From Tritrichomonas musculus (Eukaryota > Parabasalia > Tritrichomonadida > Tritrichomonadidae): a stretch of 64,000 bases of DNA. The translations under genes were made by a program, and so were the position numbers. This document shows positions 29,481 through 40,197 of this stretch, piece by piece. Below the pieces are notes generated by a model that ran no database searches, had not been told where the DNA came from, and worked only from the letters and a program-made list of their open reading frames with translations. Where the stretch lies: contig JAPFFF010000006.1 of the NCBI GenBank assembly GCA_039105265.1, forward strand, positions 6,448,001 through 6,512,000, in the 5' to 3' direction. Each line of letters opens with the position of its first letter. Position 1 is the stretch's first letter.

Positions 29481-32124
29481 GGGAGATAATAAAATTTTCC
29501 ACTTTTTTCACTTCACATTTCGTTTTTTTAAAAAAAATAAAAAAAAAATTGTGAATTTTTTGAAAATTTTTAAAAAAATAGTGATTTTTTTTGAGAAAAT
29601 TCAAAAAATAGTGAGTTTTTTTTACCAATCAATGCAAAGAATGCAGCGAAAAAATCCCAAAAAAATATATTTTGGTCACTGACTGATGAAGATTAAAGTG
29701 GCGTGAGTTTCATCCGAAAATTCCTTATCTACTCAATATATATAATTAGATTGCAGCTAATTCCTCAAAAATAAGCATATAAGTGCGTGAGTGTTGTGCA
29801 TGATCAAAATATGCATTACATATTGCGATATAAAAGTTCAACTCATCGATTTTCAAATCAACGATTGATATCTAATAATCGTATTTTTTAGTTTTTCAGT
29901 TTAGACAGAAAGTAATATATCGTTAAATAACATTCTTCATAGTTTTTCGCATATGATTTTAACAAAAAAATTGATAGAAAGCTTTTTAAAAATCTGTCAT
30001 TTATTAATGATATTTTTAAATTGATATGAATATGGTAAATAAAAATGCATCAAATACATGATATATTTAATAAGATTTAAAAATACACTACTACTTTTTT
30101 CTAGTTTTGTTTTTTAAAGGATAAAAATCAAGATTTTTAATAAATTTAAACTTATTATAAACGTAATTCAAATGTAATCTCGATATTTCATCAGTAATTT
30201 TTATCAATTTTTAATTTTATATTCATAAAAACATACATTTGCATTATAATGATCGTTTTTGTTATTATGATAAAATCAAGAATTGATATATGAGCATTTA
30301 AAATTTTAAAATGAATTCTATAACTTACTTTAAAATTTTCAATAGTTTATTTGATTTTGAATTATGATAATATCTTAGTCACTGAACAATAATAATGACA
30401 TTTATTCTATTATACAGCTGTTTCGGAAATAGATTAGAATTTTTTGGAAATAAAATAGTAACCATTTTATTTTTTTGGAAATTAAATATTTTTTTTGGAA
30501 ATAAAATAGGAACGATCATTTTATATTCAATTTTATCATACTTAAAAACAGAATTAAAAGATATATTAATGAAATTTTATGGCGTTTTACACATTATTAT
30601 GTTAATATATACACGAGTTTTGTTTTTAACGGTTCAATATGAAACATAGAGTATGTTATTGTGTTTTTAATATGATATTACAAAAATATTGTTTTCATCC
30701 CAAATTACTCAATAAAATCTTCAATTTATTGACAATTATGCATTTTTTATGATTTTTAATATGTAAATTGATGATAATGTATATTTTGAAAAAACTCTTG
30801 CATTAATGAAAAAATCACTTTATTCATGATTATTAGTGATTATTATATCGAAATTGAAAAGAAATTTTCTTTTTGTTTTATCCAGGATATAATTAAAAAA
30901 GATATTATGTAATCGGTGAAATATCAATTATAAAGAATCTTTTTAATAACATCTGTCAAAATATATTAAATTGGCAAAAGATTGTTCAGATGTAATTAAT
31001 ATTTGCTTCTGATTTAAATGTTTTTCATCAACAAAAATTCTGGAAATTGAATGCAAAATAATCGTTCACTATTTTATTTCCAAAAAAAAAAAAAATATTT
31101 TATTTCCAAAAATGTTTTAGCGGTTTTATAAACCATTCAAATCATGCTATTTTATTTCCAAAAAATTCTAATCTATTTCCAAAACAGCTGTATAATAGAA
31201 TAAATGTCATTATTATTGTTCAGTGACTAAGATATTATCATAATTCAAAATCAAATAAACTATTGAAAATTTTAAAGTAAGTTATAGAATTCATTTTAAA
31301 ATTTTAAATGCTCATATATCAATTCTTGATTTTATCATAATAACAAAAACGATCATTATAATGCAAATGTATGTTTTTATGAATATAAAATTAAAAATTG
31401 ATAAAAATTACTGATGAAATATCGAGATTACATTTGAATTACGTTTATAATAAGTTTAAATTTATTAAAAATCTTGATTTTTATCCTTTAAAAAACAAAA
31501 CTAGAAAAAAGTAGTAGTGTATTTTTAAATCTTATTAAATATATCATGTATTTGATGCATTTTTATTTACCATATTCATATCAATTTAAAAATATCATTA
31601 ATAAATGACAGATTTTTAAAAAGCTTTCTATCAATTTTTTTGTTAAAATCATATGCGAAAAACTATGAAGAATGTTATTTAACGATATATTACTTTCTGT
31701 CTAAACTGAAAAACTAAAAAATACGATTATTAGATATCAATCGTTGATTTGAAAATCGATGAGTTGAACTTTTATATCGCAATATGTAATGCATATTTTG
31801 ATCATGCACAACACTCACGCACTTATATGCTTATTTTTGAGGAATTAGCTGCAATCTAATTATATATATTGAGTAGATAAGGAATTTTCGGATGAAACTC
31901 ACGCCACTTTAATCTTCATCAGTCAGTGACCAAAATATATTTTTTTGGGATTTTTTCGCTGCATTCTTTGCATTGATTGGTAAAAAAAACTCACTATTTT
32001 TTGAATTTTCTCAAAAAAAATCACTATTTTTTTAAAAATTTTCAAAAAATTCACAATTTTTTTTTTATTTTTTTTAAAAAAACGAAATGTGAAGTGAAAA
32101 AAGTGGAAAATTTTATTATCTCCC
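29481..32124. mobile_element. Mutator-like foldback, 978-bp terminal inverted repeats, 10-bp target duplication
   Basis: The left arm (29481-30458) and right arm (31147-32124) are near-perfect inverted copies of 978 bp around a 688-bp AT-rich spacer. Termini begin GGGAGATAATAAAATTTTCC. Flanks CATGCAAAAC (29471-29480) and CATGCAACAC (32125-32134) agree at 9 of 10 positions. Very long terminal repeats, a G-rich tip and a 9-11-bp target duplication are the marks of Mutator-like elements. No transposase is present; an 84-codon frame across the left arm and spacer looks accidental. Near identity of the arms suggests youth or gene conversion. Confidence 0.8.
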
Positions 32125-32152
32125 CATGCAACACAGTTGTTAAATAATTATG

Positions 32153-33460
32153 AAAGGTGTGGAAACTTTTTTCTCTCTTACACTTTCATTTATAACTTTT
32201 ATATTATATATAATTTCTCATAAAAATCATGAACATAAAAAATAATATAATATTTGCTGAAAAAAAATCAAGATATAATCACATATTTAAATTGAAATGT
32301 TTATGTTATTTATTTTTCATACAACATATCAATACCATGCTTTTATCATCATTCAAATAAAGCTGTAAATGAATAATTTTTATATTTTATTTAGCTTTTC
32401 TGTGTATAATATTGAAATATTTGATGTAATATCTAAAATATTTGAAGTTTGGGATATATCTTTTGAGAAATATTTAATATTGATCATGAGGTATCTTTAA
32501 AGAATAACTTTTTTTGCAATTTATGGAACATTTAAGAATATTATATAGAGATTACAATGTATCTTGTGCTTTAAAGTTTGGAGCTCTAGAGATACTAAAT
32601 CTCAGATCTTCCTTAATTGATCTGATCATTCAAAAAATTAGTAAATATACGTAAAACACTTTTTTATATATCCATACTTTATCTGATGTTAGTTTATAGT
32701 TTCCATTAAAATGATTATATGTGCATTTATCTAAGTATTTTTTTTATTTTTTGCTATTTAATTATTTTCGAACATATTCTATATTTTTTTTTCACAAAAT
32801 TGCAATTTCATTTAATTTTAAATCATATATTTGTATTTTGTTCTTTTTTAAAAATAAACTTTTTGAATGTCTTAAGTCTTATACGTTATTTTTTCAATCA
32901 ACTTTTTGAAGGTCTGAAGTATTATACGTTATTTTGGATCAACTTTTTGAAGGTCTGAAGTATTATACGTTAATTTAGTTGGTAAACTTTTTGAATAATT
33001 TTGAGAGGAATTTCATATCTCTTTATCTAGCCAGACAATTGATATTTTAAGTGATGCTAATCGAAAATATAGACCATTATGAAATATATATTTTGATTTT
33101 TTATAATTCTGTAAGAGAATTTCAAAGAAATTTGAAATTTTGTTAAATTTTGCATATATTTTTTTATTATCTAACTTTATAGCGGTCCATTTTTTGTAAT
33201 TTTAACTTAAAATATAGGACAATACATTTCATACCTTTTGAGCTTATATTGTCCCGTAACAATTACTGCATATTTAGAAAATTAGTAATTTTGATCATTT
33301 TTGATATCTCCATACCAGTAAATTTAATCTGGCCCAAATCATTTCTACCATAATTAATTCATATACTAATCATGTTAGAATGAATTTTATCCGAATATAT
33401 GAAATATTCACGTTTTTTTCTCTCAAAAAAAATTCAATACTTCAGAGTTTCTACACCTTT
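32153..33460. mobile_element. hAT-like non-autonomous element, 1308 bp, 8-bp target duplication
   Basis: Ends are AAAGGTGTGGAAACT and AGTTTCTACACCTTT (15 bp, one mismatch). They are flanked by perfect TAATTATG copies at 32145-32152 and 33461-33468. An 8-bp duplication is typical of hAT elements. No intact transposase is seen; a tandem array lies inside (32857-32975). The element starts only 28 bp after the Mutator-like element ends. Confidence 0.75.
32857..32975 (+). repeat. tandem repeat of about 41 bp, three copies
   Basis: Three copies of a unit with ACTTTTTGAAGGTCTGAAGT and ATTATACGTTA, the first more diverged. It lies within the 1308-bp hAT-like element. Confidence 0.75.
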
Positions 33461-33830
33461 TAATTATGACAAGTAACATTACTTTTATTAAAATATATTC
33501 TCATGAAAATTTTCTTAAAAATTTTATTTTTTCAAAATAAAGATATCAGGTTAATCGTTTTAAATAATTTAAATAATATAATTATATATAAAAATCTATA
33601 AAATATTACATATATAATTGACACTTAATTTTGTTTTACTATGCAATTTTTTGAGATATTAAAAAAATTAATGTATAATTTTCAGTACTCAAAGTTTCCC
33701 ATTTAGTAAGGCAATTCTACAGAAAAAGTTTCAAGGTAATTTTACGCTATTGAAAAAAATTGAATGAGATTGAATGAGTGATACTATTCAATTTTTTTTT
33801 CAATTCCTATTTAGTATGTCCAACCCTGTA

Positions 33831-34052
33831 TTAGGAATATAAAAATGAAAATAACTAAAAATTAGATATATATATTAATTAAAAATATAATATATTTATA
33901 TAAAATTATATATAATTAAAAGCTATATATATTTATTAACAATGATATATTTATTAATATAAAAATATTTCAAATTTAAATGATCACTATATACAAAACA
34001 ACTCGTTTTTCTAACCCGGCAGCTCAAATATTCTGAAGAGCAATTCAAAACA
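33831..34052 (+). repeat. direct repeat copy 2 (mate at 28577-28812)
   Basis: Same orientation and order as the first copy. It ends with its own short duplication (CGTTTTTCTAACCCGGCAGC and CGTTTTTCTAAACCGGTAGC). The two copies bracket the Mutator-like and hAT-like elements. No sign that they are LTRs: there is no coding core of a retroelement between them. Confidence 0.75.
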
Positions 34053-35149
34053 AGTCGTTTTTCTAAACCGGTAGCTCAAATATTCAATTAAATTTCTGAA
34101 TATTATTTTAAAAACAAATAAAAAAATTTTTAGTTATCAATTTTAACATAACCAATTTTTCACATAAAATTTAATTGAATCTCTATTATCTTGACATATT
34201 AATGATTTTATATTTATTTACTTTTTTATTAAACATTAAAAAAGGATATTACATTAAATAAAACAAAATATATTTAATTATTTTAGAAAAGATCAAAAAT
34301 TATGATTATATTTGAAAAATTAAAATCATTTAAGTTACCAAAATAATAAAAATTCTTTTATTTATTAAAATTCATGTTTATTCAATTTGTTTAGGAATAA
34401 TAAATCAGAACCCTAGATGTGCTCATTTATCAGGACACAAAAATTGAGTTTAATACAACCATTTTTAAAGACTATGTTATGTTCACCATAGTTAATAAGA
34501 TTTTAAGTAAATAATTACAAATAAATTTCTAAGCATGGTAAAATCTATTAAATATATAAACAGTGAAATGAACCACTGAAAATATTCTAGTTTTCGAATA
34601 TTTCATTATATCTTGCTAAAAATTTTATTAAAAATCATTTAAAAGACTTAATAAATATATAATATTAAAAATATATTTATTTACATCATATATTACAAAT
34701 TAATGATTATTTCATTTATATTTGGAATAAAACATTTAATTCTTTCGATTATTTTTGATTTTAACTTTTAGAATTGGATTAAGTGTTAAATATATAAATT
34801 AATCAAGCAAATATCTTTAACAAGTTTTAATTATTTCAAAAGTTTTTAAAGCTGATGATTATAAATTTTCGGTTTAACCAAAATTTAAACGAAAATGCAT
34901 CTAGACTATAGTTATACAATGCATTTACTAATGTTTAACCAGAAGACATTGTAATTCTATTTCTGGCATATAATATTGCAAATATTAAGATTTTAATTTC
35001 AAAATATCTGATTGAAATTATCTTTTAAACATAAATATAATGTGAATAAGCATAATATATATTTAAAATTAAGTAAATATATTATTTTGTTGAGATAAAA
35101 ATATTTTGCAGGTATCGATAAAAAATTGAAAACTTAAAATAAGATGAAA

Positions 35150-35322
35150 CCCCAATCATTGATACCCCGAAAAGAGGCAAAAAGAGTAAATATAATACCT
35201 TTGAAGAAAGAATAGAAGCCAGACAACAACAACAAAAGGAATATAGACAAAGAAAGAAGCAAGAGTTAGAGGAATTGAAGAAAATTGCTCAAATTGTTGC
35301 TGTTGAGAAGAAAGAAGAATGA
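35150..35322 (+). pseudogene. Lys/Glu/Gln-rich coiled-coil fragment of the Polinton remnant
   Basis: The frame ending at 35322 reads a basic start (PKRGKKSKYNTFEERIEARQ) followed by a Gln-, Arg-, Lys- and Glu-rich helix. I have the impression that short basic coiled-coil genes of this type occur in parabasalid Mavericks, but could not check it. Remnant only; the start is unclear. Confidence 0.45.
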
Positions 35323-35448
35323 AAACAAAAAATCTTCATCTTTTTTTTGGTTTGGGTGAACAGGTGAATTGTCACCTGAAAAACACCACTTCTAGGTTAA
35401 AGAAATATTTTTTTGAACTAATTTTAATTTAGTATTTACAAAAACATT

Positions 35449-35988
35449 ATGACTATTGAATTTGTTAATTTAGTTAATCTTGAAAACTATGAAATTCTTA
35501 ACACATTTCCATTCACAATCAGAAATAAGAGTACTGGTAAAATTGTTGAAGAACATTTAGGAACCAGTGGTTATTATAAATTATCGTTATTTGAAAATGG
35601 TATACAACATAAATATCTTAAACATAGACTATTTGCTGAACAGTTTATAGCTAATCCAGATAATTTACCAGTAGTAGACAATATTAATCATAATAGAACA
35701 GATAACAGAATTGATAACTTACGTTGAGTCACTCAAGTAGATAATTTAAGAAATAGGATGTCTCAAGGAAATATCATATTTGAATTTGTTAACGATATTC
35801 CTGATGATTCATTTGTTGTTGATGAATATGGCACACATAAGTTCTATTACTACAATGGGCGACAGTATAGAGTTTTACATGCTAATACACATAAACGTGG
35901 CTATAAGAATGTATGTCTATTAGATGTTGATAATGTAAAAATTAATGTTATATTATCTAAATTCAAGAAATTATATAATATTCAATAA
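35449..35988 (+). pseudogene. HNH homing-endonuclease-like gene of the Polinton remnant
   Basis: The reading region starts with a NUMOD4-like part (YEILNTFPFTIRNKSTGK; YYKLSLFENG), then KHRLFAEQFIANPDNLPVVD and INHNRTDNRIDNLR, the HNH fold signature with the conserved Asn-Arg-x-Asp-Asn turn. A second beta-rich part (YYNGRQYRVLHANTHKRGYK) follows. It is broken, about once. HNH endonucleases of this type cut DNA and spread as selfish genes in viruses and Mavericks. Confidence 0.7.
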
Positions 35989-36015
35989 GAGCGATATTAG
36001 AAAAAAACATTTGTA

Positions 36016-37300
36016 TCGGTGGGTAAAAAAGTAATTTCGTCTATAAATAAAAAAATGAATAATCAATATTTTATTATTGTATTAATATATTATGGTACAT
36101 ATGCACCATCTCTATCTATTACCATGCGAAGTCTGTTGATCCAGCTGTCTATTGCTTTTCTACATTCAATTGAAGAAAGTGATGTGAGAATATTTTTGAC
36201 TTCACATAAAAGCTTATTTTCATCATTAAAATAGCATCCTTCGAGTTGGAAACTTAGAAATCCGAATAAAAAGAAATCAGATGGAGCGATATCTGGGGAA
36301 TAAGGAGGATGGTCAAGTCTCCTTATCCCCATTTTTTTCAATTCATTTGTTACTAAGTGAGGTCTGGCGTTATCCATATGGAAAATTTTGCCATTGGTTT
36401 TATATTTCTTTGCAAAATTTCTATAACCTTATCAAGATAAAACTCTTTATTGAACTTTTGTCCGGGTGGGAGCATTGTAATTGATTTCACTCCCGTTCTT
36501 GACCAGATAACAGATATCATTACTTTTTTTGAGCCAATATTTTACTTAACATTTATTGGTGGTTCATGTCCTTCTTTTATCCACATTGTTTTACGTGGAT
36601 TATTTAAATAAATCCAAGTCTCATCTTGAGTCATTAGTTGATCTAGTGTTTTTTCTGAAGCAGTAGTCAAGAAATGTAGTAATTTTTTGCCATTTCAATT
36701 CTCTGTTTTCTGATATTTTCGTTTAAAGTATATGGGACCCATTTGAAGTTTATTTTAACCATGTGTAATTCTTCAATTAATATACGTTTTATGGTCTGTT
36801 TAGCAACATTTAATTTTTTGGCTAATTTTTTCGTACTTATATAAGGATCTTCTTCCATTATATGTGAAATTGGATCTATTAAATCATTTTTTAATGGTCG
36901 TCCTGATCGAACTTTATCAAAAAGTGAATGATTTCACTCTTCGAGACTTTTAGTTCTGTTTTGAATTTCTCGGAGCGTCATTTTCTCTTCACCATATACA
37001 GAACAAATCTCTTCATATATGTCTTTGTTATTATAGTCTTTGAGCCATAAGAATTTCACCACCGAGCGTATTTCTATTTGATCTTCATTCATGAAAAAAA
37101 AATACGTTTAAAGACGTTAATTTTCAAGAACACTTCTCGCCAAATTTTAATAAAAATTTTGGCTCCCTTTATTATTTTAAGAATCAAAATAATACATTAA
37201 AATGTTAATATCATATATTATTATATATCTTATTTTTATTAAAAGTAAATGATTCTAAGTGTTTTAAAAATGGTGACGAAATTACTTTTTTACCCACCGA
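36016..37300 (-). mobile_element. mariner transposon, 1285 bp, TA-flanked
   Basis: Perfect 26-bp inverted ends begin TCGGTGGGTAAAAAAGTAAT; TA stands on both sides (36014-36015 and 37301-37302). The interior is a mariner transposase on the minus strand. It inserted into the Polinton remnant, between the HNH and polymerase pieces, and is therefore younger than that element. Intact ends with a decayed gene suggest a copy that was recently active but is now dead. Confidence 0.93.
36090..37092 (-). pseudogene. mariner transposase, degenerate
   Basis: From the ATG at 37092 the N-terminus reads MNEDQIEIRSVVKFLWLKDY, a helix-turn-helix like mariner DNA-binding domains. A TGA stands where mariner proteins have Trp (LEE-stop-NHSLFDKVRSGRP). 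The second helix-turn-helix is at 36667-36858 (STKKLAKKLNVAKQTIKRIL). The first catalytic Asp region DETWIYL lies in another frame, and the last part (36090-36377) has MDNARPH and PPYSPDIAPSDFFLF, the mariner D34D signature. At least two frame shifts and two or three stops make it non-functional. Confidence 0.88.
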
Positions 37301-37408
37301 TAATATTTTTGTTGGAATTATGTTAGAGTAGTACAAAGGTGGTGTTTATCAAGTGACAATTCACCTCTTCACCTTTGAGCATGAAAACCAAAAATAAAAT
37401 GAAAGTTT

Positions 37409-39483
37409 TTAGAATTTGATTCTTCGTTCAAACTCAGGAATATTAATTTGTTGATAAGAACTACTCTTTCTGAAGCAATTGAAGCCATCTAATAAATTAA
37501 AAGTAATTTCCTCTCCATCATAAAGTTTCTCATATAGTTGCTCTATTGTTATACCCATTCTTTTTGCTTTGTTCAGGATAACTTGTTTTGGTATTCCTTT
37601 TAGTCTAATGTGATAGCTTTCAATACCTTGTTCATCAACTAATATGTCTAGGTAACTTTTCTTTCCTAATGCTATTAATTTCCTGGAATGAACACTACTG
37701 AAGGCAACATTAAATGAATCAAAGTCATAATGAAACTGTGTCATCTTTGAACCAATCAACTCCTTCCAATATTTTTTCTTGAACACCTCAGCTATCCTTG
37801 GTACATCTATTTCTCTAACGTGTACGCTGTCTGTATCTGTATAGTAGATGTCTATTCCATTTTGCTCTGCAGTACTCATTACCCTATTCATGAGATATTT
37901 GCTCCATGACAAGACACTAGCACCGAAATGAGGTAAATTAAAATGACAGTTTATTGGTTTCACCTTTTTAACATATACATTTTCAATTGACTTGTTCTCT
38001 ATCACCTATGTTATGTAATTATAGTTCTTCCATATGTACTATATTGCCTTATCTTTTGGTATGCATTTAGTTTCCGTTGTTGTTGCCTTGAGGATAGATT
38101 TGCCATAAATAGAATTAAGGAGTAGTTTGATGGTTTGTTGCAATGGATTGTTAGAATCTTGGTATCTCCTTCTTAGATTGAACAATTTCTCTATAAATAC
38201 TTTAATCTTGTTGTTGAATCCTTTGTCAAAGTAATATCCCTTTATACTCATAATCGAAATCATAAAATTCCATCAAGTCCATAAAAGCTCTCTTGTCTAT
38301 GTAATAATTGTTGATAGGGTTGTTGTTAAATATTTTTGGCCATTGATCATTCCTTCTAAACATTTACCCAAATTTATATGGTATGTCAGCCTTCCACTTG
38401 ATCTACTTGATATTGATTTCAATGAAGATTTGATCAAAATCTAATAATTCTTTCGTGCTCACGCCATATGAGATTATTTCAGGCACACATTTAGGTACCC
38501 CAGACATAATACTCATTGCACTAGGATATAAACTGACTGCATCAAAATCTTGTATCCTTTCCTCTACATATTGCTTTTCATTATTAGCTGTTATTGTTCT
38601 ACCTCCACTAACGCATCTCTGAAATGAAGTTTTGTGGTTTACAACTAAGTTGATAACACCCGTCAAAGCAACCAAATTTATATGCATAATAGTAGCCAAT
38701 AGAGCTAATGGAGATAAAGTTATGGACATCAAGCATCTTTGTCTTCGTTTGCTAAAATACTTCTACCAGATCTCTACTAAATTTGCTTCGAGTCTTGTTT
38801 TATCTGTGCCAATGATTTCTTGTCTTGGTTCTCTAAGTAATACTGTAGTTGAAATTCAAGAGCAGAGACAGTTTTCCTTTTTATGTTCCTTTCAGTATAT
38901 ATCTTATATGCCATTACCTCTTTATGAACTGGTAACTGAATGTAGCAGGGATGATAGCTATTGAGGAAAGTCAATCTCTTGTTAGGTTTATACTTTGTCA
39001 TGACTATTTGCAGAATCGTTCCACTTCTCTCTTTTATTTGTACATCCAATCCAGGAGTATTTATAAAGAAGCAAGCATCATATTTAAGGTTATTGAATTA
39101 AATGAGAGAATTATTTTCTAATGACTTTAGCAATCTGTCGTCGATATTGGTTCCATCAAATATTATTTTATGTATCAACTCTTTGGTCCTGTATATACTG
39201 ATATTTAGGTAAGACATATGGTGATACTGTGGTATCGGTTTCAAAATCACTAAAATAAATCCTACTCCACTCTCTCCTTTTTCGTCTCTGATGAATCTAT
39301 TAGTTTACAGCACAATTCAGGATCAAATTCAAGGTCCGTATAATCCGCTAAGTGAGAGTTGTACTCGTTTGTTGCTAAGATATTCATTTCACAGGACTTG
39401 ATCTCCCTGAACTTTCCTTTTTTAAATAGCTTGGGTAATATTGCCATAGGTTTAACGCCATTTATGGGTTTAAATGAAGCCAA
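37409..39483 (-). pseudogene. Polinton protein-primed DNA polymerase remnant
   Basis: On the minus strand, motif A is recognisable as DFDAVSLYPSAM (in 38403-38732), motif B as KLLLNSIYGKS (38039-38263) and motif C as YYTDTDSVH (37409-38005). Fragments to the right (38777-39483) fit the exonuclease and N-terminal parts. Order and spacing agree with a Polinton pPolB. It is heavily broken, with roughly half a dozen or more breaks, and clearly old. Confidence 0.85.
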
Positions 39484-39998
39484 TTAAATTTCAAAATTTT
39501 CAGACTTACTGTAAGATATGTCGTAATAATATCTGTATAAAATTATTTGAAGCAGTTTTTAGCTGCTTTTGATTAACTTTTTGAATGGTTTAAAATTGAC
39601 TAGGTTAGTTTAATAAGCTCTATTTAATTCTAATATGGTTACATATTTTTTAGGATTTTACTTATCGGAAGTTTTTTACTCATTCCGATAAGTTCGCACT
39701 GTAGTATATTATTAATTATAGTTAAATAATTGTTATTCTCAGAAAATTTAAAATAATTCTTCTTTATTTTAGAAAAATACTCCCCCTTAAGTGATAGGTT
39801 TATTAAAAAAAATTTCACAAAAAAATGGTTACACTTTCCATTATAAAATTGAATTTTTCTATAATCATAATGAACTTTTCCGTTTTTAAAGTGGATATTT
39901 CAGTTATAATCCAGAAAAGACTGTATTTTGGAATTATATATCATCTATGAATTTAAAACTATTTATTCATGTATTGGGAACTATTTTGTAAATGTAGA
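39484..39998. other. intergenic, no gene seen
   Basis: AT-rich spacer between the Polinton remnant and the tRNA gene. No repeats or open frames of note. Confidence 0.6.
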
Positions 39999-40072
39999 GC
40001 CTTCGTAGCTCAGTCGGCTAGAGCATCGGACTTTTAATCCGAGTGTCGCGGGTTCGAGTCCCGTCGGAAGCA
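39999..40072 (+). tRNA. tRNA-Lys (anticodon UUU)
   Basis: A full cloverleaf can be drawn: acceptor GCCTTCG/CGGAAGC (one C-A mismatch, one wobble), D-arm GCTC...GAGC, anticodon stem TCGGA/TCCGA with loop CTTTTAA (anticodon TTT), and T-arm CGGG-TTCGAGT-CCCG. A-box TAGCTCAGTCGG and B-box GGTTCGAGTCC are canonical. No intron. It decodes AAA/AAG Lys codons. Confidence 0.95.
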
Positions 40073-40078
40073 TTTTTT
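40073..40078 (+). terminator. Pol III terminator
   Basis: A TTTTTT run directly after the tRNA discriminator base, the normal Pol III stop signal. Confidence 0.75.
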
Positions 40079-40197
40079 AATTTTTTATTAATTCAAGAAA
40101 TTAAAATGACTAGTTGTGCTGTTTTTATTGAGTTATAAATACCATGGTATATATGATAATGAATATAGCCTATAAGTTTTTTTTTTTTTTTTTTTGG
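40079..40197. other. short spacer with poly-T run
   Basis: A run of about 18 T ends just before the stop codon of the minus-strand gene at 40198, so it reads as a poly-A tract right after its stop on the mRNA strand. No gene. Confidence 0.5.

Larger units (their letters stand above)
18867..35140. other. AT-rich gene-free tract built of transposon relics
   Basis: About 16 kb with no convincing gene: open frames are under about 95 codons, low in complexity and unlike any family I know. What can be recognised is listed separately as TA-flanked relics, inverted-repeat elements, a minisatellite, a Mutator-like foldback and a hAT-like element. I see nothing recognisable in 18867-20000, 25120-27040 or 34053-35140 beyond simple AT-rich sequence. 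Confidence 0.75.
35355..37375. repeat. inverted phrase around the HNH gene
   Basis: GGTGAACAGGTGAATTGTCA at about 35355 recurs inverted at about 37345-37375 (TGACAATTCACCTCTTCACC), each next to an inward-facing ACACCAC phrase. The pair brackets the HNH gene and the mariner. It may be a shared gene-end or promoter element of this Polinton lineage, or the edges of an HNH insertion. Confidence 0.5.
35140..39483. mobile_element. old, broken Polinton/Maverick remnant of a second lineage
   Basis: Pieces of a coiled-coil gene, an HNH gene and, on the opposite strand, a protein-primed B-family polymerase lie in order over 4.3 kb, split by a 1285-bp mariner. The polymerase differs in its motif wording from that at 703-5157 and its base composition matches the AT-rich host, so it is another and older lineage. 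It is badly decayed, with of the order of eight or more breaks; capsid, integrase and ATPase parts are not seen. Confidence 0.8.

Noticed and set aside
30395-30649. 84-codon open frame at the edge of the Mutator-like arm
   Set aside because: It runs from the inverted repeat into the spacer, shows no transposase motif and is built of GNK/FFG repeats.
28577-34052. LTR retroelement bounded by the 195-bp direct repeats
   Set aside because: No reverse transcriptase, protease or integrase signals lie between them, and the inner part is explained by DNA transposons.
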